Shown here one piece after another: positions 48,949 to 61,238 of a stretch of 64,000 bases of DNA. The stretch spans positions 36,089,632 to 36,153,631 of the forward strand of contig CM028377.1 of the NCBI GenBank assembly GCA_013146195.2. The letters run 5' to 3'. Source of the stretch: Codonopsis lanceolata. Its lineage: Eukaryota > Streptophyta > Magnoliopsida > Asterales > Campanulaceae. Made by a program: the position numbers and the translations under genes. Position 1 is the stretch's first letter; the number at the start of each line of letters is the position of its first letter. The notes beneath the pieces were generated by a model. The model had not been told where the DNA came from. It did no database searches and worked only from the letters and a program-made list of their open reading frames with translations.

Positions 48949-50032
48949 TTAGATACAGCAACTTCCAATCATACTTCTATATAAGGTAGGGTCAACACTT
49001 TCAGATTTTTCATCTCTATTAAGTTTATTGGATATACTCATAGGAGTTTTCTTATGTTTCCCATTCTCAAGATCGAATTTCTTCACCAAGTTCAGAGAAT
49101 ACTTGGCTTGGAGATATGAACATCCCTTCATGTGATTGTTTGATTCAATTCCTAAAAAATAGGTCAACTCCCTACCATGCTCATTTCAAAAGTGGAAGTC
49201 ATGCAATTTACAAACTCTTTTTTCCAAAGATTTGGAGGTGGATCACAATGTCATCAACATAAATTTAAGCAATCAAAATATGTTTATCTTGTTTTTGAAT
49301 AAACAAAGTGTTTTATCCACCTCTCCCCTTCTAAACCCACTTTGTAAAGATGATCAGTAAGCCTACCATACCAAGCTCTAGGAGCTTGTTTGAGGCCATA
49401 CAAAGCCTTTTCAATTTAAACACATGATTGGGTTTATGGGGTCCTCAAACCCTTTTGTTGTTCAACGAAAACTTCTTCTTCAAGAATTCCATTTAAGAAT
49501 GCACTCTTCACATCCATTTGTTGAAGAGTTATGTCAAGAAAACAAGCAATTGCAAGAAGCGTACGAATAGACTCAATGCGGCTACAAAGCAGGTTTCATC
49601 AAAATCCAACCCTCAACCTGTAGTATACTTTGAGCTACAAGTCTAGCTTTATTTCTTATTATTTCTCCCACTTCATTTGTTTTGTTTTTGAAAATCCATT
49701 TAGTTCCAATAACATTTATTGAAGTGGGTCTGGAACTAGATACCAAACATCATTTTTGTGAATTGATCTAGTTCCTCTTGCATGACATTTATCCAACTTC
49801 TTCATCCTTGAGAGCCTCTTGCACATTTTAGGTTCAACAAGTGGAAACAAAACATGAAGCATGTATTTCATAAAATTCAAGTGTGGACATGCATGCAAGT
49901 TTCTTGTAATCCACTTTACCTTTCTTCCTTGTTGACACACCATCCCCGCACACATTACCTATAATTTGAGTGAGAGGATGGTTTTTCTGGATCTTGCTTG
50001 GAATGTCAATTTCTGTTCACCAATCTGACCGA
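48949..50032 (-). pseudogene. Element F reverse transcriptase, frameshifted
   Basis: Conserved blocks on the minus strand: Met-Asp-Val-Lys-Ser-Ala-Phe near 49515; Tyr-Gly-Leu-Lys-Gln-Ala-Pro-Arg-Ala-Trp-Tyr near 49380; an intact Tyr-Val-Asp-Asp at 49250-49261; and Thr-Tyr-Phe-Leu-Gly-Ile-Glu at the head of a 72-codon frame (49167-48949). Several frameshifts separate the blocks. The catalytic Asp pair is kept, unlike in element G. Confidence 0.82.
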
Positions 50033-51829
50033 CTATTTTCCTGATTTGAATCGCCTTCCAGCCATCTTCTCGCTTTGTTCAATGTGTCTTCCGATGTTGC
50101 AAAGGCATTCGAAGCACATTGGGTGACACATCATGAATTTTTTCACCGAACCACTGCACTGCCTGCTCTGCCTGCTCGCTGCATTTGGATTCAGCGCTTC
50201 CGGATCAAAATCTCCAAAATCTAAAATCCCTGAAATATCTTCTTCAGAAGTTTTGTGACCAAGATCAGTTAGATCATCGAAAACAATGTTCATGGATTCC
50301 ATAATAGTCTTAGTTCGCAGATTAAAAACTCTATATGCTCGACTATTTGTGGAATATCTCATGAACACACACTTATCACTCTTAGAGTCAAATTTGGAAA
50401 GTTGGTCTCTATCATTGAGAAGGTAGCATACGCAGCCAAACACATGAAAGTATTTCAAGGTAGGTTTCTTTCCAAGAAAAATTTCGTAAGGTGTCATTGT
50501 GCTACCTGGTCTCAAGAATACCCTATTTCCAATGTGACAAGCAGTATTTAGTGCTTCAGCCCAAAATCTCTTGGCCAAATTTTTTGAATGTAACATCACC
50601 CTAGCCATTTCTTGTAATGTCCTGTTCTTTCTTTCCGCCACTCCATTTTGTTGTGGAGTTTTGGGAGCAGAGAATTCATGTGAAATACCATTGGAGGCAC
50701 AACAATTAGAAAAGGACGTGTTTTCATATTCCGTGCCATGATCTGATCTAATTCTAATGAGTTTTAGATCATACAAGTTCATTACACGGGTGTACCAAAT
50801 TTTGAAAGCCTCAAAAGTTTCAGACTTCTCTCTTAAAAATATCACCCAAGTATATCTAGAGAAGTCATCCACACAAACAAAGGTATATTTTTTCTTACCT
50901 AGGCTCTCTACCTCAATGGGACCCATAAGGTCAGTGTGTATCATCTCTAGGCATCTAGATGTGGTGCATTGTGTTATGGGAAGATGTGAAGCCTTGGTTT
51001 GTTTACCTTTTTGGCAAGATCCACATACCTTTGAATAATTCCTTTCCAAATTTAGCAATCCTTTAACAGCATCACGTCTCATAAGCTCATCGAGCTTACG
51101 AAAACTCATGTGGCCAAGTTTATGATGCCAAAGATCATTTACATCAAGACTTACCTTCTGACATGATTGGTTATTGGTGAACATGTAACAATTATCAGAT
51201 GATCTTGTCCCTGTCAGAAGACACTTGTTAGTGTGATCTAATACTTCACAAGAATGTTTGTCAAATTTTACCTGAAGATCATCATCACACAACTGGCTTA
51301 TACTGATCAAGTTTGTCTTAAGTCCTTCCACATGGTAAACATTTGTGAGATTTGGAAGTCCTTCAACGTTCAATGTTCCTTTGCCAACAATTTTCCCTTT
51401 GGCACCACCACCATATGTCACTGATCCACCATTAATATTCACATATTCTTTCAAATTCTCAGCTGAACCTGTCATATGTCTAGAACAACCACTGTCAAAA
51501 TACTAAGATCCAGCAACATGAGATTTTAATGAAGTGAAAGTAACATTGCACACTTCATCATGTGACATTGTAGCACCAGGACATATATCAAAAGGTTCAT
51601 AATATTTGGCTCTACACTTATCATCACAAGTTTTGGGAACCCACATTTGTTTAACCGTTTTGGGTTGGTGATTTTGAAAAAATTTCTGATTTGTCTTTGA
51701 ATGAGGCTTCCAATGTGTCTGCCAATGTTGCTGCATTGACTGGCGCATTGGCTGCTTCATACGGTTCTGCCTATGAGCTTTTCCAAAGAAATCTTGCCTC
51801 ATTTCATTCTCATACATTGCCTTTTTCAG
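50033..51829 (-). pseudogene. Element F protease and integrase, nearly intact
   Basis: The 480-codon frame 51475-50033 starts inside the protease C-terminal block (Met-Thr-Gly). Directly upstream, a TAG at 51503-51505 interrupts the Trp-Tyr-Phe-Asp-Ser-Gly protease region, with the preceding 104-codon frame in phase. The pre-integrase zinc segment (His-His-Lys-Leu-Gly-His, then Cys-Gly-Ser-Cys-Gln-Lys-Gly) is intact. The integrase core keeps all three acidic residues: Asp in His-Thr-Asp-Leu-Met, Asp in Arg-Ser-Asp-His-Gly and Glu in Val-Ala-Glu-Arg-Lys. This fits a recently inactivated copy. Confidence 0.88.
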
Positions 51830-51940
51830 AAAACAAAAGGGTTGTATGTGACCAGGCTTATGGCAGAAGTGACAAACATAATTTTTCTTTCTTACTCTCG
51901 GTTTTTCACAGAAAATAGTTTCAGAAAAACTTTCATTGGT

Positions 51941-53563
51941 CTATTTGGTTCCAGATGTTCCTTCTCCTTCTTTCACAAATACCTTAGGGACAAAACCAAT
52001 ACCTGACCTGGATGTATTACCAGAATTCAGCAGATCATCAACCTTTTGTTTGCTAGAATTCCACTTGGTCATGGTCTCTTTCGCTTGAGTAAGCTGCTCC
52101 TTCAACTGCTCAATCTCCACATCCTTTCTGCTTAGCACACTTTCCAGTCTTACAATGCATTCTTTTTGATCCTCATTTGCCTTTTTCAACAACTCATTTG
52201 CCTTACCAAGTAATGTAACTTGGTGAGCTCTCTTCTCCCAATCCTTGTACAGCTCCTTGTACCCTTCCAGCAGGTCTGACTCTGTGTCTCCATCATCTTC
52301 TGCAATTGTGGAATTAAAACAGAAGAAATCATTTCTCGCTTTCGCCAATGTATCTCCCAATGTTACTCCCGATGTTGCAGGCATTGGTGACACATTGGTC
52401 GAAACATCTGCATTTTCGTAATCGGAATCATAAACAAGATTCAAGGTGATAAGATCACCTGGATCTTCTCCATCACTATTACTCAAGGTTGCTGAAAAAT
52501 TCAAGCCTTTCTTTCTTAAAGTGTTTGCACATTGGTTAGCATAGTGGCCATAACCTTGACATTCTCTACATTGGATAGAATCAATGTTCTTACCATTGTA
52601 GGATGACTTTGATGCAAATGGATTTGTGAAGCGTTTTTCGGGAGTTTGAAAAGAATTTTCTTTGGGAACAAATTTTCCAGAATCGGGTTTGAAATTGTTT
52701 TTCGAGCTTGATGATGGAGTTCTATTTTGACTTTTATTTTTCAAATTTTTTTTGAATTTAGTAGTCAATAGAGCAATTGATTCTTCTCCAAAATCAGACT
52801 CATCAATATCTTTTTGAATTTCAAGCAAATCACATGAGAGATCAATTGGTGCATGCATAGCAATATTTTTCACAATGGGTGTGGAAGGTGACGAAACTCC
52901 TTTGCCTTTATGATTTATTTGATCGTTTAGGTTCAGTTCAAAGTTTTGAAGAATTCCAGCCAGTCTTTCAAAACTCATCTTGTCAATATCATGTGCTTTT
53001 TCAATTGCACATATCTTGACATTGAACCTCTCAGGCAAAGTTCTCATCATTTTGCTGACAAGACGCTCATTAGTAATAGGATCTCCTAACGCAAGAGCAG
53101 AGTTGGATAAATCAAGAAGTCTTCCATAATATGTCATTATATCCTCAGACTCATGGATCCTAGTGTTTTCAAATTGAGTGGTGAGCATTCTTAATTTAGA
53201 AGCACGAACACTGGCAGGTCCTTCACATAAGGTCTGAAGGGCCTCCCACACATCTTTGGCAGATTCATAATTTGCTATCACCCTAAAAGTATTTGCATCT
53301 AAGGCCTTATAAATAGCAGACAAGGCTTTTAAGTTAAAGGAAGCAGTGTTCCTATCATCATTGGTCCACTCAGATTCTTTGGTGATCTTGACATCACCAT
53401 CCGAATCTACAGTTTTGGGAGGACTCCAACCATTTAAAACAGCAAGCCACGCTCTTTCATCAATGGATTTGATGAAGATGCGCATCTTAACTTTCCAAAT
53501 AGAATAATTAGCATTGGTAAGAGTAGGAGGGCGAACCACGTTCTCATACTGGGAATCCATCAC
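51941..53563 (-). CDS. Element F Gag, 540 codons, open
   Basis: It begins Met-Met-Asp-Ser about 40 bp after the primer site, with no competing upstream ATG in frame. The N-terminal copia Gag (UBN2-type) core spans roughly residues 15-240. A charged linker is followed by a zinc knuckle Cys-Arg-Glu-Cys-x4-His-x4-Cys around residue 338 and an acidic segment. A C-terminal Leu/Glu/Lys-rich coiled coil spans about residues 430-500. The product would be the capsid/nucleocapsid precursor acting in the cytoplasm. The stop at 51941-51943 separates it from pol, as in many Sireviruses. It is intact, although pol is not. Confidence 0.88.
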   Translation of the reverse strand: MMDSQYENVVRPPTLTNANYSIWKVKMRIFIKSIDERAWLAVLNGWSPPKTVDSDGDVKITKESEWTNDDRNTASFNLKALSAIYKALDANTFRVIANYESAKDVWEALQTLCEGPASVRASKLRMLTTQFENTRIHESEDIMTYYGRLLDLSNSALALGDPITNERLVSKMMRTLPERFNVKICAIEKAHDIDKMSFERLAGILQNFELNLNDQINHKGKGVSSPSTPIVKNIAMHAPIDLSCDLLEIQKDIDESDFGEESIALLTTKFKKNLKNKSQNRTPSSSSKNNFKPDSGKFVPKENSFQTPEKRFTNPFASKSSYNGKNIDSIQCRECQGYGHYANQCANTLRKKGLNFSATLSNSDGEDPGDLITLNLVYDSDYENADVSTNVSPMPATSGVTLGDTLAKARNDFFCFNSTIAEDDGDTESDLLEGYKELYKDWEKRAHQVTLLGKANELLKKANEDQKECIVRLESVLSRKDVEIEQLKEQLTQAKETMTKWNSSKQKVDDLLNSGNTSRSGIGFVPKVFVKEGEGTSGTK

Positions 53564-53603
53564 GACTTTAAACAGAATCGACTCTTAGTGATATCAAGAG
53601 AAG

Positions 53604-53615
53604 GCTCTGATACCA
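53604..53615 (-). other. Element F primer-binding site
   Basis: The minus strand reads TGGTATCAGAGC, an exact match to the Met-tRNA complement core. Confidence 0.92.
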
Positions 53616-53617
53616 AA

Positions 53618-54419
53618 TGAAAGAACGTGCAACCACGGATTCTCAATATGTGACAATGTGATTGCCAATGTTGCAGTGATTGTTGCAACAATGGCAATGA
53701 CAATGAGAACAGAAAATAATATCAAAACAATAGCAGCGGAAGATTTTTAGTCAGACTCAAATTTTAAACAGAACTAAGTAAGCAAATATTAACCAAAAAC
53801 AATCTACAAGTTTGATACTTGTAGATCAAGCCTCAAGGCCACACACATTTTACTAAAACAATAATGTTTTACAATTAATAGCCAACAACAAAATCCTCAC
53901 AAGATATGGTATCTTGTGAGAATCAAAAATCCCACATAAAACACTAAACCAAACGTGAGAGGAAAGACAAAAGAAAACCACTTCCTGATGACAGGAAAAA
54001 AGATTCACACAAAATCAGTTCTTCAATGGCTAAAAGAAGCTGTTGATGTTGCACATTTTAAGCTTCCAACAGCTTCTGTTCATATGGATGAAATGCCTCT
54101 CAAACTTCAGCAAGATTGCTCACAGTTTATAGGATTTTATCTTCTCTCTTTCAAGCTTCCTGCACGCATAACTTCTGCTCGACATTCAGCTCTTCTTATA
54201 TAGGAAATGATACCTACAAGCACACGACAAACAAAGCATCTCCTTCTAGGAAAAGAGATTAGCAATTAATCATGAAAGATTATGTTTCCTAACAACACTA
54301 TGATACTAGGAATAACTAATTTATTTGCAGAGATTTAGTTACCAAAATTATATTTGCCTAAATCTTTTTGAAAGATTTTCAAACCAATCTACCAAAAGTA
54401 TCCTAAACAAAATCTAACA
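53618..54419 (-). repeat. Element F 5' LTR (802 bp)
   Basis: On the minus strand it starts TGTTAGATTTTG and ends TCTTTCA two bases before the primer site. TGTTAG is a common copia LTR start. Because the other LTR is not in the window, the outer edge rests on that motif alone. Confidence 0.7.
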
Positions 54420-55089
54420 CCTAAATAACCATTGACTAAAATAAGATCCTTCTTTGACCAAGAAAGGTGAAAACAAGATAAAATAGGTTTTGCCTATTTT
54501 ACCCTTACAACATCGAATCCAGTTTCGACATGAACTTGGAGGGGCTGTATTTTGATGAATACAAGTCCTAATGGAGTAATTTAAAAGTCTAAAGTATAGT
54601 ATCAAGAGTCTAGTTTCAGATTAGACAATAATCCACTCATTTGGAGTTGTGATAAATTCATGGCTGAATTTACAAGTTGACTAAGCGGAATGAGTCACAA
54701 CAGAGAACCAGATTTTTAACATGAACTTGAGGTGACTGTATTTTGATGAATACAGTTCCAAATAGAGTACTTTAAAGTGCTAAATTATATTTCCAAGAGT
54801 CTAGTTTCTGTATATATAAAATTCATGAAATTTAGAGTTTTGAGGAAATAATGGTCGAATTTATAAATTGACTGGGCAGAATAATCATAACAGAAAAATA
54901 GATTATTAGCTCGATCTTGATATGATCATAGATTGACGAACACAAGTCCAAATGAAGTGATTTAAAAGGCTAAGTTATAGTTTAAAGATCCTACTTTCTG
55001 AATAACAAATATTCAGTACATTTTGTGTTGAGAGGAATTTTTAATGCAATTAGAAAGATTGCTGCGTCGAGTGAATTGTAATATTTGAA
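54420..55089. repeat. About 190-bp tandem repeat, three diverged copies
   Basis: Blocks starting near 54529, 54720 and 54910 share the same order of words (TGAACTTG, TATTTTGATGAATACA, AGTCCAAAT, TCTAGTTTC). No ORF is present. The origin is unknown. Confidence 0.75.
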
Positions 55090-58000
55090 CTTGTTAAGGA
55101 TTGATTCTCCATACTTGATGAATATGACTTATAAAGCATATAGTGTTTCTTGCCTTCAATCATGTTCTACTGTTGAGTTGTTAACTTGCTATGAAATTTG
55201 GATTCCACTAATAGGTGGGATTATGAACTTGAATTGAACTAAGGCTTGATTTGATATTAATCAACTTAGGCTTCCATCTTCTACTTGACTTATTGATACG
55301 TGAACTAGGGTTCCTAAATGGAACGAGAACCTAGCTATGCCTTAAACAATAACATAGAAGGGCTAGAAATGCATATAGCATTTATACCCTATTTGGATGA
55401 AACTGTAGTAAGGACTCAACGGAGTCGAGTTAAGGAACAATTGAACCTTACGAGGATCGTGGTGAGATCTTATGATAATTATATTCCATTTGACTAGATT
55501 ACTAGCTTTTGGGACTTGAATCGAATAGAGTGAACAACTTGACACTTATGATTTAGAGACTCAAATGAGCTCCTATTGTGGTTTTGTGATTATTGTAACA
55601 ATGTGCATAATCGTATGAGTTTAGTAGATCATTGTGGCGACCCGACCCGGATCCAAAGACGAGACCCCGAGGTCGTGCCGCTTCCATAAAGGCACATAAC
55701 AAAAACAAGTAGCAAATAGTGGGTAAGGCCATACGCGGTGATGCCAAAAACTTTAACACATGCGGAAGCGTATAATAATTAAACAGTGGCGCCCGAGCTA
55801 ACAAGCTCAAACTAATACAACCTTAGAGATAATGAATCTCTTGGTCCAAAAATAGAACCATGTGACGCAACAATAGGCACATATAACAATTTATGACAAT
55901 TATATATCAAGTCATCGGCGACTACTACCGAACCCAATATTAAACTAAGTCTACAACTCTAGTCTAACATGCTTAACGGCTAAAACATGCCGGATAACAA
56001 ACATAATAAACGAACCAATACATGGTTAAAACAACTAAAGCATGATCAACATAAATACATAGGCACGACTAACATATGTCGGCTCTCAAAACAATAAGTA
56101 CTAATTAAGCATAAGTACTAATAATCAAACACATCAAGTCTTGCTACCCCACATAAAGTTTATATAACTTTATGTTCCCGTCGTCCTTGCCAAAAGAAAA
56201 AGGTACTAATATTAACAAGGTAGCAACCTCGTCACAAGCTTCACCAACGCTACTTGAGAATCACTTCGAACCACTTGCACGGCTCGGATCTAGGAAAACA
56301 ATCAAAACAAATAGGAGTAAGTCATAAAGACTTAGCAAGTTACTAACAATAACTTCCTGTCATGGCATCATGCTCAACAATAATAATTCATGCAATTGAC
56401 ATAATATACATTTCATAAATAATCATGTCAAGGCATTCATACTTAACAATCTTGAATATCATGTTATCAACAAGTATAACCATATTCATTAATTCAATCA
56501 ACCATCATTTCATATCATATCATAGTCACGTAGCACATTATTCACATATAAGCACTCATGCGTCAATTCATACAAAAGGGAGGTGATATCGTTACCCTTT
56601 TTCCGCGCATGTCGCTCCTGCAAAAACATGTGCCAAACTTATGTGTCCTCGATATCCCTTTCGTGGATATCGACGTCCCCCGAGACATTTCCCGCCGAGT
56701 TCCGATAGTTATCAAAGTCATGTTTCCATACTACAACTAAGATCAACTACTTCCCTACCGTGGCCATCGATAGAGGGTGTGTGCAATCGCGCGGCGATCC
56801 ATCAAAATCACGAATCTCACAATTCGTGAAGATGATGCATCATCCCGCCCCAAAGACTCAACAAACCGACTCCAGCTGGACTCAAACTTCAAGCACACGT
56901 AATTCATATTCATATGCTCAAGTAAGTAGGCAAGTACTCTACAATCATCTAGTCATGCTTTTAATTCACAACTAGCACATAATCACATTAGAGATAAATC
57001 AAGACTCTAATCATCAAGTGTTCTTCATACACTTTAAAATTCTTGGAGGCTTAACCCCCATTAATACTACCCCAAAATTCGTAGGACTTAGGCTTATTAC
57101 TCCTTAATGTCATACTAACCCAATGGTCAACTCCGTTGAGTCATAGTCAATCTTTCAAAATTAGGGTATAGAAGCCATTGGCCTCAATACTCTCCTATGT
57201 CCATACTAACGTAATTAAATAGGTTACTAAGGTCATTAAACCCATAAAACCCCAATCAAACAATCAAGTATGAAACATAGAATCAAAGTCACAAACTAGG
57301 CATATACATTCTTGTCATTTCATCAAATATGCACCCAACACTTAAACAACAAAGTAGGGTGATTTATCATACATTATCACACATAAATAACATCCTAAAC
57401 ATGGTTTATAACCTGTTTATAATCTGATCATACAACTAAAAATGTAGCATTTAGCATATACGTGAACATAGCATCTCAACAAGTCTAACTATTTCATCAA
57501 ACATGCTCCCAATGCTTAAACAATAAAGTAGGATGATTTATCATACTTTAGCACACATAAATAACATCCTAAACATGGTTTATAACCTGTTTATAATCTG
57601 ATCATATAACTAAAAATGTAGCATTTAGCATGTATGTGAACATAACATCTCTACAAGCCTAACTATTTCATCAAACATATTCCCAATGCTTAAACAACAA
57701 GATGGAATGATTTGTCATACATTATCACACCTAAATAAAATTAAAATCATGATTTACAACCTGATCATAATCTGTTTATACAACCCAAAATACATCATTT
57801 AGCATATACGAGAACATGGCATCTCTACAAGCCTAACTATCTCATCCAATATGCTCCCAATACTTAAACAACAAAGTAGAATGGTTTATCATACATTACT
57901 ACACCTAAATGACATCAAAATCATGGTTTATAATATGTCTATAATATGTTCATACAACCCAAATTCATCATATAGCATAAACTAGAACATGGCATCTCTA

Positions 58001-60725
58001 CAAAGTCCTAAGTGCTCTCATTGACCTCATATAGCAAGATTGTTTTCCCTAGGGTCAATGAGGCTAAAAGAAATAAGAAGAGATGTTGTAACTTACCTTA
58101 AACAAGCTCTACAAGTTGTACAAAAACGTCCATGCAAGGGTGGGTATGTGTTCTCCTTGCTCTCCTCTTCACTTCTATGGTTTGGTTTTGGAAATGGATT
58201 CCTCAAAGCTTGGCCACCATTGATGAACACTCAAGAAGCTTGAATAAACTCTCTATAACTCTCATGAAGTGATCAGCCACGAATTTGGAAGATGAAGACT
58301 GATTATGGTGGGTTAGTGGAGGTATTTGGTCATGCAATGGCTGAAGTGGGGTGGGGGAAGGTGTCCAATGCATGGCTTTGCATGTTGGAGGTCTTTCTTT
58401 GCCATGTGTTGTACATGCATCCAAATCACTTGAAACTTGTCAAGCATGCATGAGAGGATGTGTAGGACGAACTAGGGTGGTTTAGGGTGGGTTAGGTTGG
58501 GTTTGGGTGGGGTTTAGTTAGGTCAAATGTTGACAAATCAGAAAATCCCGAAATTCTGGAAACTGGGCAATGCGGTCGCATGGGTCTCACACCATGCGAG
58601 CGCTTCAAGTCTGCCTTCCCAAATCTTCCATTTTGCCCCCTTGCAAGTTCTAGGTCTCTCCCCCTTGCACCCTCAAGTCCTCCAAAGCCCGAAATGGTCT
58701 AGAATTCAACCCTAAACACCTCTAAACAATAACCAAAGAAAATCACGGTTCAAACCTAAATCAAACATGGCTAAGAACTTAGGAAAAACACTCCCGAACA
58801 ACAACCGAAAAGGTCAAACGGAGAAGGGTTAACGCTCGAATCAAACTAGCAATCAAACCGACGATGCAACTAGCATTCAACCAACATCTAAAGCGTGTTA
58901 ATGATGTTAAGAATGGTTTCTAACATTTATCCAAGTGTTTACAACATAAAACACAAACCCGAGTTTCAAAGCAACTCGTGAAGGAAAGGTGCATACGAGC
59001 ATCCCAAACGACGTCAATGAACATGCTATCGACTTTAAACATATAAGTGGGCTAAGTTAACATACTAATGATGATTATGAAAGTATGAACTCATGCAATA
59101 AACAAGTAAGCAATAAATTAGGGTTTTACAATCATTATATCTACTTGAGAATTAGCAAGTAAACATCTACTTGTGCATTGCATATAAGTCCAGCTGGCAT
59201 TACTTGAGTTTCATGTTGAAGGTGGGACGATGCATTGTCTTCACGAATTATGGGATTCATGGTTGCAATGTATCGTCGTACCGGATTCAGTTTTCACACA
59301 CCCTTCCACTACTAGCTACAGTGGGGAAGTAGCCCCTTTTGTCATAACCAATTGAGCGCATTGGCTAGAGCTATTTTCCCGAGTAGAGAGCTCGGACCCA
59401 AGAAGAGAGCTCGACACTTTGATACCCGATCACGGGTATCACTGGCACGATATGATTAACAGTTGTGATTGCAGGAGCAATACGACGAAAGCGATTTGGT
59501 ATCTTCTCTATCCCTTATGTGGCTTCCTATGTGCACTTATGTGATAACAAAGTGTTAGTTGAACATGAGATCATATTGACCATGTTTGTATGTATTAATG
59601 TTATTGAGAGACTTGATGTGTATATATATAAATATGCACACTTATACATAATGATTATGTGAACAACTTGATTTGTATATATATAGATATATATACTTGA
59701 ATATGATGTTTTTATAGAAACTACCTTCTAATTCATTTGATTTTTGTTTGAATAGAGAATTACACCCTGGTTCATTTGGACGGTTTAGTAAGTAAGAAGA
59801 AATGACTATCTTGTGGAGTATCTAAACGACACGACACCTCTTCACGGGTTTTTCTGCCATTTGTAAAATGACACCATGATTTCTTTTTTGTTACATAATT
59901 ATATGTTACATACCTCTTGTTGTAGCGTACTGGGTCATTATGACTCATTCCGTACTTTGTTTTCTAGTTACAGTAAATTGGTAGCTGCGTTGAGGTTGAG
60001 TAGATCGTGGCTTTAGCAGAGCGCATCTGATCGATAGATCGAGATTAGATCATGTGGTTCGTGTTTGTAGCAGCCGACTTCCCTGAGTAACAGCTTGTGG
60101 AGTCCTGTTTCTTTTAGCATCGTCATCTGTATATTGTACTTTACTATTCTTGTGACATCGAACATGTAAAGTTATCTAGACTTTACAGTCGGGTAGATAC
60201 TTGGGTATTTGTATTGGTTCGTTCTTGGGCCGACGTGTTGTATCATGCCTTGTTCGTGGTTTCCATTTTTATTTCAGTTGTCTCCCTGGCACGCAGTAGC
60301 TTTGGGGATTTTCTTTATTCTAGTTGTTATTGCTGTTGGTTAACCCCGGGTATGCTTTAGCCGTGGATGATTGTTATATCAAGTTAATTATATGTTTAAA
60401 CGCCGGCCTGGAGTGCCGATGGTTTGTTCAGCGTCTGCAATATTGCGACACGCGAGTTTTGTTTCCCCTTGAGAGATAATATCTCTCTTGGTTTCTTTGT
60501 CTTTGGTTTTGAGCTTCATAGCTCAGGACTTCATTTCTTTATTGCTTCCACTAATTCGATTTTTGAAATCCCGTATTTTAGTATGGCTTTATGTTCATGT
60601 TTAGAGCTTGTTAGCTCAATTGTTCGACTCGCACTACTGTTTAATAAGTGCTTGTCTTCTTCTTATGTTAGTTTCAGCGGCACGACCTTGGGATTTCGTG
60701 TTGAAATCCAGGTCGGGTCGTGACA
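55090..60725 (+). mobile_element. LTR E (plus), 5'-incomplete, split by a solo LTR
   Basis: 55090-55632 plus 59136-60725 are collinear with the inverse of LTR E' (15053-21198). It ends CGGGTCGTGACA at 60725. The acceptor-like ATTGCAG|GAGC is near 59472. The start of the LTR is not found; the tandem repeat and element F lie where it should be. No primer site follows 60725, so this is a solo LTR or a 3' LTR. Confidence 0.82.
55633..59130 (-). mobile_element. Solo LTR, 3498 bp (minus), target duplication ATCAT
   Basis: On the plus strand it runs from TGTGGCGACCCGACC (55633) to TTAGGGTTTTACA (59130), with ATCAT at 55628-55632 and 59131-59135. Removing it rejoins LTR E exactly as seen in E'. Features on the minus strand: a hairpin with 12-bp arms 58572-58583/58592-58603 and an 8-base loop; a donor-like TTTAAGGTAAGT (GT at 58095-58096); and an acceptor-like TTTTTGCAG|GAGCG near 56615. 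A diverged repeat of about 150-220 bp is present at 57290-58000. Confidence 0.93.
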
Positions 60726-61238
60726 CTTGTCATCCATAAGTTGAAGAAATAAAAACCAATACCGTAAATTTCGCATGTATAATCAATATGTAGACTTCTT
60801 TTGCCAAAAATAGATGCCAAGTCTTATCAATTATGTAGACTTTTCATCCATCAATTTATGATGATAAAGACTTGTCATCCATAAGTTGAAGAAAATAAAA
60901 ACCAATATCGTAAATTTTGCATGTATAATCAATATGTAGACTTCTTTTTGCCAAAAATAGATGTCAAATCTTATCAATTATGTAGATTTGTCATCCATCA
61001 ATTTATGTAGACTTTTGTCATCCATATTTTTTTGTCATCCATCATTTATGTCAAGTCTTACACATCCACCAATTATGTAGACTTGTCATCCATAAATTTA
61101 TGTAGGCTTTTTTCATCCATAGATTAACCATACATTTACCAAAAAAATATATCCGTACATATAAATTAACCATAGATCAACCAATCATCTCAAACATCTC
61201 CAACACTTCATAAAAAAATTAACCATACACCGAAAATT
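60726..61238. repeat. 145-bp duplication and TCATCCAT repeats upstream of the PIF transposase
   Basis: 60726-60870 and 60871 to about 61016 are near-identical tandem copies. TCATCCAT occurs about eight times between 60729 and 61120. This is probably the 5' subterminal region of the DNA transposon; the terminal inverted repeat was not identified. Confidence 0.65.

Larger units (their letters stand above)
48939..54419 (-). mobile_element. Element F: Sirevirus-like Ty1/copia (minus), 3' end lost in the gap
   Basis: Reading leftwards from 54419 it has: a 5' LTR (802 bp), a Met-tRNA primer site, a long gag, protease, integrase and reverse transcriptase. RNase H and the 3' LTR would lie beyond the gap. 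It is better preserved than the other elements: gag is one frame of 540 codons, and the protease-integrase part has a 480-codon frame. Copia order and the long Gag with zinc knuckle and coiled coil suit the Sirevirus lineage. Confidence 0.9.

Noticed and set aside
48521..48952. 143-codon ORF running into the N block
   Set aside because: Its end is translated from undetermined bases; only the reverse transcriptase blocks before the gap are meaningful.
3485..53615. Met-tRNA-like 12-13 base matches as tRNA gene fragments
   Set aside because: Each lies 1-3 bases from an LTR end in the sense expected for a primer-binding site; no tRNA fold surrounds any of them.
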